In this document: piece after piece, positions 43,075 through 53,592 of the stretch
How the letters are laid out: each line of letters starts with the position of its first letter
Numbering within the stretch: position 1 is the stretch's first letter
From: Candidatus Anaerostipes excrementavium
Lineage (GTDB): Bacteria; Bacillota; Clostridia; Lachnospirales; Lachnospiraceae
Direction: 5' to 3'
Assembly: GCA_019114985.1 (NCBI GenBank)
Contig: DXEM01000035.1
Coordinates: 33,125 to 97,124, forward strand
DNA length: 64,000 bases
Program-made: the position numbers and the translations under genes
Notes under the pieces: generated by a model
Databases searched by the model: none
Told to the model about the DNA's origin: nothing
What the model saw: the letters and a program-made list of their open reading frames with translations, nothing else

Positions 43075-44349
43075 ATGTCAAAAAATAAAAGGAAACGAGC
43101 GGGAGTAGGAGCAATATTAGCAAGAATTCTTGTCGTGATCTTAGTCATGATTGTGGGAGGGATTGCTAGTTTTTTTGGTGTCAGGACATTCTTTTTAAAT
43201 AAGTTTCAGAAGGAAAAGAAAGAAGAGGTCGCCAAACAGTTAGAGGATGAGAACAAAGAGCGGGTAGATGTTGTTTTGATGCAGGCCGGAGATTCTATGG
43301 CGATCCGCATCTATCACAACAAGAATCAGCATATGATTTATATTCCTCTTCGTTCGGACATGGAATTATCGCTGACTGACAGCGGAAAGAAGGCAATCGA
43401 ACAGGAATTAGGAGAGAGCGTAGAGAATGCGGCAATCGCGGATGTCATCAAGTCCACAAAAGGTCAGGGCGATGTCATGAAAGAGCAGGTCGAAGAGACC
43501 TTAAATATCAGCGTGAACTCCTATGAGATCATAAGCGACGATGATTTGGCACAACTTGTGGATGATGCCGGAGAGATTCAGGTAGATCTGGAACAGGCAA
43601 TTACCTATGAGGATGCTTCCGGCAGATCAGTTACCTTAACCGCCGGGGAGAATACGTTAGACGGAGAAGCTGTTCTTGCACTGGCATCCAATGAATCTAT
43701 GATTTCTGACGAGAATGACCATGTAACGTTGATCGGAGATATTCTTGTAGAAGTTTCAAAAGCATTGTCAGATCAGACGCTGTCAGATTATAAGGATTAT
43801 ATGAAGAATTATTATCAAAGCGTGGATTCCGATAAAGGTTATGATGATGTGAAAGATTATCTGAAGCGGATGCATTCTATTGCAGATAAGGACTTCAATT
43901 ATAAAATCTTAGAAGGAACGGAAAGCGGAGGCGAATTCCGGCTTGATACAGATGCAGCCAAAGAAGTATTCGATCAGCTGCTCTCTGAAGAAGGAGATTT
44001 AGAGTCTGTATTAGATAATTCAAAGGAATCTTCAACAGAAGATGCAAAAGAGGAAAAAACGAAAGAAGATACAGAATCTTCCAAAGATATCTCCATTGAG
44101 ATTCAGAATTCTACGAAGATTTCAGGTTTGGCAAGCAACTGGAAAGATAAGCTGATGGAAGACGGATATACCGTAGGCTCCATCAAGACGAATCGACAGG
44201 GTGTATTAACGCATACCAAGATTATTATTGCAGAAAAAGGTATGGGAGAAGATCTGAAGAGTTATTTCAAAAATCCGGAATATGAAGTGGGAGAAGTAAC
44301 AAGCGGAGCAAAGATCTGTATTATTCTGGGAACGGAAGATGAAATTTAA
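43075..44349 (+). CDS. LCP-like/LytR C-terminal domain membrane protein
   Basis: 424 residues: a basic cytoplasmic start, one membrane helix (about 12-38), then an extracellular part. Residues ~80-230 follow the LytR-CpsA-Psr outline (IYIPLRSD, LDDAGEIQVDL, ALASNE) but without the arginines that bind the lipid pyrophosphate in active enzymes. Residues ~335-424 are a LytR_C domain (SIEIQNSTKISGLASNWKDKL). It may be a degenerate wall-polymer ligase or a binding protein. AAGGAGCGGACAA precedes the ATG at 43075. The 285 bases before it hold a small hairpin (about 42962-42982) and no gene. Confidence 0.7.
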   Translation: MSKNKRKRAGVGAILARILVVILVMIVGGIASFFGVRTFFLNKFQKEKKEEVAKQLEDENKERVDVVLMQAGDSMAIRIYHNKNQHMIYIPLRSDMELSLTDSGKKAIEQELGESVENAAIADVIKSTKGQGDVMKEQVEETLNISVNSYEIISDDDLAQLVDDAGEIQVDLEQAITYEDASGRSVTLTAGENTLDGEAVLALASNESMISDENDHVTLIGDILVEVSKALSDQTLSDYKDYMKNYYQSVDSDKGYDDVKDYLKRMHSIADKDFNYKILEGTESGGEFRLDTDAAKEVFDQLLSEEGDLESVLDNSKESSTEDAKEEKTKEDTESSKDISIEIQNSTKISGLASNWKDKLMEDGYTVGSIKTNRQGVLTHTKIIIAEKGMGEDLKSYFKNPEYEVGEVTSGAKICIILGTEDEI

Positions 44350-44413
44350 ATTTTAAGGATAAAGAGAAAGGAATTTCTCCATACTAACGATAGTACGTTA
44401 GGAGGAGATTCCG

Positions 44414-45241
44414 ATGAAGAATTCTTCAAAAATGATAATAGGGACATTTTGCATGGCTGTGGCAACCAATACAGTATTTCAGCCTCTGGGGATTGTAACC
44501 GGAGGGTTCAGCGGGCTGGGAATCATCCTTTTCCGCATGCTGGGCATACCGTTATGGCTTGTCAACACTGTGCTGAATGTTCCTTTTTTTGTCGCGGCAT
44601 ACCGCCGAAAAAATCGGGTATTTTTCTGGAACACTTTGTTAGGAGCCATCCTTTTGTCTGTTTTTCTGGGAATCCTTCCTCAATTTCGGTTTTTTCCAAA
44701 AGATTTCTATGTTAATTTGATCCTTGGAAGTCTCTTCATGGGACTTGGTCTGGGGATGATCCTTCAAAGCGGAAATTCCACAGGAGGAACAGATTTGATT
44801 GCTATTTTGGTCAAGAACCGGTTTCCGGCAGTTAGTACAGCAGTTCTTTTGGGCGTGCTGGATGGAATGATTGTGTTTGCAGGTGTGTTTGTTTTTGGAA
44901 TCGAAAATGCCTGCTATGCCTTGCTTTGTATTTACGGAATCACGAAAATTGCGGATGTGATTGCAGAAGGTCCCGGAGTATCCCGGTTGTTTTTTATCAT
45001 CAGTGAAAAAGAAGAAGAGATTGCAGAGGCGATTTTGTATCAAAAGAAGCGTGGTTTTACAAGATTGATATCCGAAGGCGGTTATACGAAAAAGAAAAGA
45101 CCGATGTTAATGTGTATCGTTTCCAAAAAAGAAGCGGCTTCTTTAAAAGCGATGATAAAAAAATGTGATCCGGAAGCTTTTGTAATTATTTCAGATGCGA
45201 GGGAAATCCTAGGAGAAGGATTTGTGAAAAATATACAATGA
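44414..45241 (+). CDS. YitT family membrane protein (DUF161/DUF2179)
   Basis: 275 residues with five or six membrane helices (AVATNTVFQPLGIVTGGFSGLGII start, QSGNSTGGTDLIA loop) followed by a cytoplasmic DUF2179 domain (RLISEGGYTKKKRPMLMCIVSKKEA). The family is widespread in Firmicutes and of unknown transport function. GTTAGGAGGAGATTCCG precedes the ATG. Single gene, 97 bases before the CdaR-like regulator. Confidence 0.9.
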   Translation: MKNSSKMIIGTFCMAVATNTVFQPLGIVTGGFSGLGIILFRMLGIPLWLVNTVLNVPFFVAAYRRKNRVFFWNTLLGAILLSVFLGILPQFRFFPKDFYVNLILGSLFMGLGLGMILQSGNSTGGTDLIAILVKNRFPAVSTAVLLGVLDGMIVFAGVFVFGIENACYALLCIYGITKIADVIAEGPGVSRLFFIISEKEEEIAEAILYQKKRGFTRLISEGGYTKKKRPMLMCIVSKKEAASLKAMIKKCDPEAFVIISDAREILGEGFVKNIQ

Positions 45242-45337
45242 GTTGAAAAAAAACCTGATTTTTTCTTTTTTTTTTGTAAAAAATGCTGTATAGTAAAAGG
45301 GAAAGCAGATGGAAGATAGGGAAAGGTAGATGAAGGA

Positions 45338-46423
45338 ATGATTTCAAATCAGGTTTTACAAGAAACAATGAATGGGATTAAGAATATTACAGAAGTCGAT
45401 TTATGTGTTACGGATGTATATGGTCATCCAATCGTAAAGACAATGGAACAGCTTGGAGATGTAGAAAAAGAAGTCAGATCCTTCGCAGAATCTATGGCAG
45501 AGAGCCAGGTGATAGACGGACTGCAGTATTTCAAGATTTTTGACGAAAAGCGCCTGGAATATATTTTGCTGGTACAAGGACAGAATGAGAATGTCTATAC
45601 GATAGGGAAGATGGCGGTCCTTCAGATTGAGAATCTTTTGATCGCTTATAAAGAACGCTTTGATAAAGAAAATTTCGTTAAGAACCTGCTGTTGGATAAT
45701 CTGCTTTTAGTGGATATCTATAACCGTGCGAAAAAGTTACATATTGATGTAGAGACCCGAAGAGTTGCTTTTCTTGTTCAGTCATCTTACGGCAAGGAAC
45801 ATAATCTGGTGGAAGCAATGAAACAGTTAGAGCCGATTCGGGACTCTGATTTTATTACGGCTGTGGATGAGAAGAGCGTTGTCTATGTAACGGAGATCGA
45901 AGAACAGGATACGCAGGTACAGTTTCTTCAATCAGCAGAAGAGATCGTAAAAGGATTGGAGAAGGAAGGCGTGCTGGATGTGAAAATTGCCATCGGCAAT
46001 CCGGCAAATAATATCAAAGACGTATCCAGATCTTACAAAGAAGCGCAGATCGCTCTGGAAGTCAGCAAGATCTTCTACGAAGAAGCGACGGTAATCGCTT
46101 ATAATCAGTTAGGAATCGGAAGACTGATCTATCAGCTGCCGCTGCCGCTGTGCAAGATGTTTATCCGCGAAGTGTTCGGAGACTACTCGCCGGATGCAAT
46201 CGATGATGAGACCCTGGCAACAATCGATAAATTCTTTGAAAACAACCTGAATGTTTCAGAGACATCAAGACAGCTCTTTATTCACAGAAATACGTTGGTT
46301 TATCGATTGGACAAGATTCAGAAGAACACCAATCTGGATTTGAGGAATTTTGAAGATGCGATTGCGTTTAAGATTGCATTGATGGTCGTCAAATATATGA
46401 AGTATATGGACACGATGGATTAG
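45338..46423 (+). CDS. CdaR-like transcriptional regulator (PucR-type C-terminal HTH)
   Basis: 361 residues. The N-terminal sensor part resembles a sugar-diacid-binding domain, the middle (VLDVKIAIGNPANNIKDVSRSYKEAQIALEV, about 218-248) is a GGDEF-related CdaR domain, and the C-terminus is the PucR/CdaR helix-turn-helix (NNLNVSETSRQLFIHRNTLVYRLDKIQKNT). Regulators of this type respond to small organic acids. No target operon is adjacent. Ends in a strong terminator shared with the convergent bgl operon. Confidence 0.85.
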   Translation: MISNQVLQETMNGIKNITEVDLCVTDVYGHPIVKTMEQLGDVEKEVRSFAESMAESQVIDGLQYFKIFDEKRLEYILLVQGQNENVYTIGKMAVLQIENLLIAYKERFDKENFVKNLLLDNLLLVDIYNRAKKLHIDVETRRVAFLVQSSYGKEHNLVEAMKQLEPIRDSDFITAVDEKSVVYVTEIEEQDTQVQFLQSAEEIVKGLEKEGVLDVKIAIGNPANNIKDVSRSYKEAQIALEVSKIFYEEATVIAYNQLGIGRLIYQLPLPLCKMFIREVFGDYSPDAIDDETLATIDKFFENNLNVSETSRQLFIHRNTLVYRLDKIQKNTNLDLRNFEDAIAFKIALMVVKYMKYMDTMD

Positions 46424-46447
46424 GATCGTGAGATTTGAGTGAAAAAT

Positions 46448-46484
46448 AACCTCCAGACAATTTTTATTAGCCTGGAGGTTTTTT

Positions 46485-46487
<3 letters not shown>
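46448..46487. terminator. Terminator between CdaR-like gene and bglA
   Basis: AACCTCCAG (46448-46456) pairs with CTGGAGGTT (46472-46480), then a long T-run. Confidence 0.88.
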
Positions 46488-47948
<1,461 letters not shown>

Positions 47949-49829
47949 TTATTTCGTTAATACAAGTGCGCTTTCTCCGATGATGGCATCTCCTGTTTTT
48001 TGGAGTGTGATCGTTTCGTAATCATCCGTATTGGTAACAATGACTGGCGTGGAGGTATCAAAACCTTCTTTTTTCAAACTTTCCAGATCAAAGCTAAGCA
48101 GCAAAGCTCCTTTTTTAAAGGAATCCCCCTGTTTCACATGAGGGGTAAAATATTTCCCGTTAAGGGATACAGTCTCAAGACCTACATGAATTAATAACGT
48201 TGTACCTTGCGTGGAAATCAAGCCCAAAGCGTGGTGTGTATCCATTAAAGTTTCCACGGTTCCGTCAAATGGGGCATATACTTCGCCTCTTTTTGGAAGA
48301 ACGGCATATCCTTGACCTAAAATTCCGGCTGCAAATGTCGGATCTTTTACTTCTTCCAATGGGAAAATATCACCTTCCAGAGGATTAGAAATTGTGATTG
48401 GGCTTTTCAATGAAGCAGTTTCTTCCTCTGTTGTCGTTTCTGCTTCGTTGGATGTTTCACTTACAGGCTGATCTTTCACAACAATAAAAGTAAAGATAAA
48501 AGCAAGAACAAAAACGACAGCGGCAATGGCACAGGCGATGATAAAATTATTTCCGCCGTCAGGTGAAATAAACTGAACTAAGGAAGTTAGACAAGGGGAA
48601 GCAAAAGCAAATACCTTTAATTGTGTAAGTCCGATAATAAATCCGCCAATACCAGAGGCAAGGCAGGCAGCGTACATCGGTTTTTTCAGTCGTAAAGTGA
48701 CTCCGTACATAGCAGGTTCTGTGACACCGGCGAGGAGTGCGGAAATTGCGGCAGGGAAAGCAATTTGTTTCATTTTACGGTCTTTGGTTTTAAAAGCAAC
48801 GGAAAAAGTAGCTCCTGCCTGTGCAAGATTAGAAGCCAGCATTGCAGGCAGTAAGATTAAATCATATCCTGGATTTGCCAAAGCCATTAAACATGTAGGT
48901 GTGAATGCCCAGTGCATACCGGTCATAATAATAAATGGCATAAGTCCGGCGAATAATGCCAATGCAAGCCAAGGAGCGAATCCGTAAATGCTGTTTAAAA
49001 TAAACTGCAGACCGCTTCCCACAACAACACCGAGTGGTGCTAAGAGACAAAGGGTGATTGGCGCTACAATGATAACAATTAATAGTGGCTTCAAAAAACT
49101 TTTAGACCATTCCGGTGTAATTTTATCAATGAACTTTTCTACATAATTTAACAAAAGGGTAGAAAGCATCGTCGGAATTACAGAAGAAGAATAACTGCCA
49201 TGAAGCACTGGGATGATTCCAAATAATTTCGTAGGATTTTCAGTTCCTAAAAGATTGATAATATCCGGATGAATTAACATTCCGGCGATCATAATTGACA
49301 ATACAAGATTGCAGTTTAATTTCCTTGCGGCAGCAAAGGCAACAAAAATTGGAAGGAAATAAAAGGCAGCATCACCAAGGCCATTCATGATAATATAGGT
49401 ATCACTGGTTGTTTCCAGCAAACCTAAAAGAGACGGTCCAAGAATAACAACGATAACCTTTAAAAGACCGCCGGCGATGATCGCAGAAATCAGTGGAGTC
49501 ATGCAAGCAGAAATAAAATCCAAAGCGATATTAATAGGGTTTTGTTTTTCTTTTGGTTTTTGATCATCTGCAGATGCCGCACCAAAATTTCCAATTTTTA
49601 AAACTTCCTGATAACATTTTGGGACATTATTTCCAATGATGACTTGGTATTGTCCGCTTTGGCGCATGATACCCATAACACCGGGAATATTTTCGACTTT
49701 TTTGTCATCGATAGAGGCGTCATCGTTTAAGAGAAATCGAAGACGAGTCATACAGTGAGTTACAGAACGGATATTGCCTGATCCGCCTAACTGTTCGATT
49801 AATTTTTGGGCTGTGATTGAATAATCCAT
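47949..49829 (-). CDS. Beta-glucoside PTS transporter, EIIBCA
   Basis: 626 residues in the order IIB (phospho-Cys in SVTHCMTRLRFLL, about residue 26), IIC (ten or so helices, ~100-450, with GMHWAFTPTCLMALANPGYD) and IIA (phospho-His in LLIHVGLETVSLNGKYF near 550). This is the BglF/BglP-type single-chain permease that imports and phosphorylates aryl-beta-glucosides. The ATG at 49829 stands behind AAAGGAATTTGATT. An antiterminator target lies in its leader, and the 6-phospho-beta-glucosidase gene follows after 21 bases. Confidence 0.94.
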   Translation of the reverse strand: MDYSITAQKLIEQLGGSGNIRSVTHCMTRLRFLLNDDASIDDKKVENIPGVMGIMRQSGQYQVIIGNNVPKCYQEVLKIGNFGAASADDQKPKEKQNPINIALDFISACMTPLISAIIAGGLLKVIVVILGPSLLGLLETTSDTYIIMNGLGDAAFYFLPIFVAFAAARKLNCNLVLSIMIAGMLIHPDIINLLGTENPTKLFGIIPVLHGSYSSSVIPTMLSTLLLNYVEKFIDKITPEWSKSFLKPLLIVIIVAPITLCLLAPLGVVVGSGLQFILNSIYGFAPWLALALFAGLMPFIIMTGMHWAFTPTCLMALANPGYDLILLPAMLASNLAQAGATFSVAFKTKDRKMKQIAFPAAISALLAGVTEPAMYGVTLRLKKPMYAACLASGIGGFIIGLTQLKVFAFASPCLTSLVQFISPDGGNNFIIACAIAAVVFVLAFIFTFIVVKDQPVSETSNEAETTTEEETASLKSPITISNPLEGDIFPLEEVKDPTFAAGILGQGYAVLPKRGEVYAPFDGTVETLMDTHHALGLISTQGTTLLIHVGLETVSLNGKYFTPHVKQGDSFKKGALLLSFDLESLKKEGFDTSTPVIVTNTDDYETITLQKTGDAIIGESALVLTK

Positions 49830-49880
49830 AATCAAATTCCTTTCTTATTCATTTGGTAAACAAGTTATGTTTATGAAGAA

Positions 49881-49922
49881 GTTTTGCCCGCGACGCCGTA
49901 CGCTCGTCTTGGTTACAAGCCT
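49881..49922 (-). promoter_or_regulatory. Candidate ribonucleic antiterminator (RAT) before bglP
   Basis: Read on the minus strand the segment starts AGGCTTGTAACC and ends CGGGCAAAAC, the two conserved arms of the RAT hairpin bound by LicT/BglG proteins, with a longer-than-usual centre. A compact terminator partner is not evident. Confidence 0.6.
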
Positions 49923-49951
49923 CATCGATGCCCTGTCCATAACAGGGGAAT

Positions 49952-50788
49952 TTACTTAGATTCTCTGGTCAGTTTTTCCACATAGATAATCAGATAAGCA
50001 CGCTCCTCCGTGGAGATCTTGCGATGATATTTAAAGGTAATGATCGTGCTGATCTTTTCGACACATTTTGCGGATTCCGGATAAGCAGCCACGACAGATT
50101 CATACAAAGTAGGATCATCAGTGAAAAAATTACCGGAAATAATCCGCTGAGTCAGATACTTTAGATGTGTCACAAAACGGTAATAGGAAATAGAATCCTC
50201 ATCGAGGGTGATCTGAAAATGAGTTTCTACGACACGTGTAATATCAGTAACAAATTTCAGGATCGTTTCCAAATCAGAACTATTTGCAGCATGGTCTGTG
50301 CGGTTATCAATAAAATGTAAAGCAATAAAAGCAGCTTCATCCACTGGAAGTGTACAGTTTGCTTTTGTTTGGATCAAATCCAGCGCATAGAGGCCAATGG
50401 AAAATTCCGTTGGATAGGCACGGCGTATTTCCATGGTCAGCTGATTGGCAAACAGGACATTTTTCTTGATCCGCTGCAAAAGGCCATCGATATGGTCCGT
50501 TAGGGTAATATGGATAATATCATTTAAAGAAAGTTCTTTTTCATTGCAGGCGTAGGAGATAATTGTTTCAGAAAGTTCGGCAGCAAGAGGATCGGCGCTG
50601 CTGATCAGCTGATCGTACTGGCTTTTGACCTCATCGGAAAGAACAAAGATTTTCTGAGCATCCTCTGAGGGGAAAATGTCTCCCGGTTTTTTACGGAAAC
50701 CGAGTCCAAGGCTCATTACAATGACTTCTTTGTCTTGCTCATCCCTGGCAATTACAACATTATTGTTCAGTATCTTCTGTATTTTCAC
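49952..50788 (-). CDS. licT: Transcription antiterminator, BglG/LicT family
   Basis: 278 residues: an RNA-binding CAT domain (residues 1-55; KILNNNVVIARDEQDKEVIV, GLGFRKKPGD) and two PTS regulation domains with conserved histidines (ITLTDHIDGLLQR, AFIALHFIDNR, FVTHLKYLTQR). It should bind the RAT elements at 49881-49922 and 50881-50910 and let transcription continue when beta-glucosides are taken up. TAGGAGGTTTTGTT precedes the ATG. First gene of the operon. Confidence 0.94.
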   Translation of the reverse strand: MKIQKILNNNVVIARDEQDKEVIVMSLGLGFRKKPGDIFPSEDAQKIFVLSDEVKSQYDQLISSADPLAAELSETIISYACNEKELSLNDIIHITLTDHIDGLLQRIKKNVLFANQLTMEIRRAYPTEFSIGLYALDLIQTKANCTLPVDEAAFIALHFIDNRTDHAANSSDLETILKFVTDITRVVETHFQITLDEDSISYYRFVTHLKYLTQRIISGNFFTDDPTLYESVVAAYPESAKCVEKISTIITFKYHRKISTEERAYLIIYVEKLTRESK

Positions 50789-50880
50789 AACAAAACCTCC
50801 TAAAAAGCAATAAAAAAAACAACACCAATATCCACATATACTATAGAAACAGACACTCTGCGCCTAATTTCATAGAACGG

Positions 50881-50910
50881 ATAAGGTATTGCCCATAACG
50901 GTTACAAACC
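50881..50910 (-). promoter_or_regulatory. Candidate RAT before licT
   Basis: On the minus strand GGTTTGTAAC, CGTTATGGGC, AATACC follow the RAT pattern, 90 bases before the licT start. The rest of the 294 bases between licT and ctpA is AT-rich leader and promoter sequence without a gene. Confidence 0.55.
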
Positions 50911-51082
50911 AACAATCTAATAAATTTTCATCTGGTGTTATATTAGCACAGAGAGAAACTATTTGCAAGAGAAATTTAAGATTTTATGAATTCTTTGTGA
51001 AAACAATCAAATACTAGCTAAGGAAACACAGAATCTGCTATAATGAATATCATTGGATCAAATTGCGGGAGGAAATGTTTTC

Positions 51083-52240
51083 ATGAAGAAAAGAACAACA
51101 AAAAATCGACGGATAAAGGTCGTGGTTACGGTCCTGGCAGCCTTGTGTCTGGCAGAGGGATTCTTCTTATACCGTGCATATTGGGGCGCAGGAGACACGA
51201 TGAGGATGGTCCAGAAAATAAGAAAAATCGAGCGTACAATCGATAAATATTACAAGGGAGATATTGATGAGGAGAAGCAGGAAGAATATACGTATCGAGG
51301 TTTGATAGCGGGTCTTGGAGATCAGTATTCCGATTATTATACGGCAGAAGAATATGAACAGCTGACACAGAGCAGCAATGGCGTTTACAGCGGAGTCGGG
51401 ATTACTATGACACAGAACTCTGAAAACGGCGAGATTAGAGTCGTGAATACGGTAAAAGGAAGCCCGGCGGACGGAAGCGGTCTGAAAAAAGATGACGTAC
51501 TGATCAAGATCAATGGAAAGGCTTTAAAGAGCGATGATCAATTGGATGATGTGGTACAAAAAATAAAAGGAAAAGAAGGAACGAAGGTTACTTTAACATT
51601 CCAGCGGGGCGATACAAGCAAGGACTATACATTTACAAGAAAGTCGATTGAAAATCCTACGGTAGAGACGAAAATGGCAGCAGATGGAATCGGATATCTT
51701 TCCATCAGTGAATTTGACGAGGTCACGGTAGATCAGTTTGAAGAAGGGGTAGAAGAGCTAAAAGAGAAAGGCGCAAAGTCCCTGATTATTGATTTAAGAG
51801 ACAATCCGGGCGGGCTTTTATCGGCAGTTGTGGATATAGCAGACGATATTCTGCCAAAAGGGAAAATCGTGTACACGAAAGATAAGAACGGAAATACCAA
51901 ATATTATAATGCAGAAGACGATGATGAATTGGGCATGCCGCTGTGCGTTTTGGTAAACGGCGACAGCGCCAGCGCTTCCGAGATTCTTGCAGGTGCAGTC
52001 AAAGATCGGGATGCAGGTACGCTGATCGGAGAAAAGACATTTGGAAAAGGAATCGTCCAGGGATTCTTCGGTCTGGGAGATGGATCCTATGTAAAATTAA
52101 CCTATTCATCTTATTACACACCTTCCGGAAAGAATATCCACAAAAAAGGAATTACGCCGGACATTACGGTAAAAGACGATGAAGATACAAAAGCAGACGA
52201 ACAGCTGCAAAGAGCGATCAAAGAACTGAAAAAAGAATAA
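51083..52240 (+). CDS. S41 carboxy-terminal processing peptidase (CtpA-like)
   Basis: 385 residues: one N-terminal membrane anchor (about 12-32), then an extracytoplasmic PDZ domain (YSGVGITM, GSPADGSGLKKDDVLIKING) and the S41 protease domain with catalytic Ser in GDSASASEILAG and Lys in GEKTFGKGIVQG. The ATG at 51083 is the first after GGGAGGAAATGTTTTC in this frame. It ends in a perfect terminator whose arms recur near uvrB. In related genomes uvrB follows directly (family knowledge). Confidence 0.94.
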   Translation: MKKRTTKNRRIKVVVTVLAALCLAEGFFLYRAYWGAGDTMRMVQKIRKIERTIDKYYKGDIDEEKQEEYTYRGLIAGLGDQYSDYYTAEEYEQLTQSSNGVYSGVGITMTQNSENGEIRVVNTVKGSPADGSGLKKDDVLIKINGKALKSDDQLDDVVQKIKGKEGTKVTLTFQRGDTSKDYTFTRKSIENPTVETKMAADGIGYLSISEFDEVTVDQFEEGVEELKEKGAKSLIIDLRDNPGGLLSAVVDIADDILPKGKIVYTKDKNGNTKYYNAEDDDELGMPLCVLVNGDSASASEILAGAVKDRDAGTLIGEKTFGKGIVQGFFGLGDGSYVKLTYSSYYTPSGKNIHKKGITPDITVKDDEDTKADEQLQRAIKELKKE

Positions 52241-52255
52241 TAAAAAAAGAATAGA

Positions 52256-52295
52256 AAGCGCAGAACAAAATTGAATGTTTGTTCTGCGCTTTTTT
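52256..52295 (+). terminator. Terminator after ctpA, palindrome copy 1
   Basis: AAGCGCAGAACAAA (52256-52269) pairs perfectly with TTTGTTCTGCGCTT (52278-52291), then TTTT. The core AGAACAAA-N-TTTGTTCT reappears at 55574 and 60836. Confidence 0.93.
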
Positions 52296-53248
52296 GGTAT
52301 GACGGAATAGCATATTACCTTAACAGGGAGATATTGCCGACGTTTCAGTCAGTGATTCTTGCCGGAGTGGTAGATGTAAAAAATGTTAAAATTAAGATCC
52401 GTTCTGAGCAGGAGCACAAAACGAACAGCCCATGGAACATTGCCACTGATTTTCTGGTTGATATGAGCTTTGATAAAGATGATATCAAAGGGATGCTGAA
52501 GCAATATGAGGCGGACTATGAAACTGGAATGGATCTGGATGAGATGGCAGGGCTTATCAGTGATTCAACATCAGGATATCCATTTCTTGTCTCAAGAATT
52601 TGTCAGCTGCTTGATGAACGGGTTGCAGGGAGCGGACGATTTCCGCACAGAACAGAAGCGTGGACAAAGGCGGGTTATATAGAAGCTGAGAAAATATTGA
52701 TACATGAGAAGAATACACTGTTTGAATCACTAACAGGAAAACTGGAAGATTTCCCAGAGCTTGCGCAGATACTGAAAGCAATCTTGTTCAATGGTCTGCC
52801 GATGAGTTATGCGGCAGGAAATCAGGCGATAGAGGTTGCATCCATGTTTGGCTTTGTCAGGAATGTGGATGGAAACCTGGCTGTTGCTAACCGGATTTTT
52901 GAAACTTATTTATATAACCTTTTCCTGTCTGAGGAAGAGGTGAGCAATGCAGTTTATGCAACGGCCGATCATAAACGGAACAGGGCGAAGTTATGTAGAG
53001 GCAAGGACCAGGGATATGAAGCGCACAGATATTATCGTGGATTATGGCGGCGAACAGTTCGTGATTGAATTAAAAATCTGGCGGGGACCGAAATACCATG
53101 CGGCCGGAGAAGCGCAGATCGCAGAATATCTTGACTATTACGAATTAAATACAGGATATATGCTGACTTTCAACTTCAGTCAGAAAAAAGAATCGGTGTA
53201 AAAAGAATTCGCTATGGAGACCGAGTTTTGGTTGAAGCGGTAGTGTGA
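52296..53248 (+). pseudogene. Decayed AAA-like ATPase with C-terminal nuclease domain
   Basis: Starts mid-protein directly behind the ctpA terminator: the N-terminal ~200 residues with the Walker motifs are gone. The first part (LPTFQSVILAGVVDVKN to about 52940) is the ATPase lid region; then a deletion of ~35 codons plus frameshift leads into RPIINGTGRSYVEARTRD and the PD-(D/E)XK segment IIVDYGGEQFVIELK. A second one-base shift near 53190 leads to the true end VLVEAVV at 53248. At least three lesions show it is dead. Confidence 0.8.
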
Positions 53249-53270
53249 TACAGCGGAAAAACAAAAAAGA

Positions 53271-53318
53271 AGCCGGACGGCAGTTTTGAGAGGAATCTCA
53301 AACCGCTGTCCGGCTTTT
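53271..53318. terminator. Hairpin after the AAA-like pseudogene
   Basis: AGCCGGAC (53271-53278) pairs with GTCCGGCT (53308-53315), with an inner TTTGAGA/TCTCAAA stem and T-run. Confidence 0.8.
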
Positions 53319-53427
53319 CGCAATCTTTTGGTATTCAGCGGGAAGTCCTTGCCCTGATAATGCCAGAGATACTCCATGAAGGTAAGCCCCACCATGGAAG
53401 ATGTGAAAATTGCGGAGGTGAGCAGTA

Positions 53428-53574
53428 ATGGCAAATGGGTTAGAGAGAGTACCAATTAGAGAGCAGGAACCCAAAATAAAAGTGACCAATTTTGAGGAAG
53501 TATGTTACGGATATAATAGAGAGGAAGCAGGAAAAGCGGCGGCTAGGGGAATCCACGAGTATTTGGCGGAATAA
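53428..53574 (+). pseudogene. Deletion scar of a glutamate synthase small-subunit-like gene (gltA)
   Basis: A 48-codon frame (ATG at 53428, GAGGTGAGCAGTA before it). Residues 1-33 (VPIREQEPK, NFEEVCYGYNREEA) match the N-terminal arm of NADPH-dependent glutamate synthase small subunits; residues 34-48 (GKAAARGIHEYLAE) match the C-terminal end of the same protein. About 400 codons between them are missing in frame. A TAATG overlap joins it to a frame ending CENCGGEQ, perhaps the tail of the usual upstream ferredoxin reductase gene. The rest of 53319-53592 shows no intact gene. Confidence 0.5.
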
Positions 53575-53592
53575 CGCGCAGATTCCTTCTTG

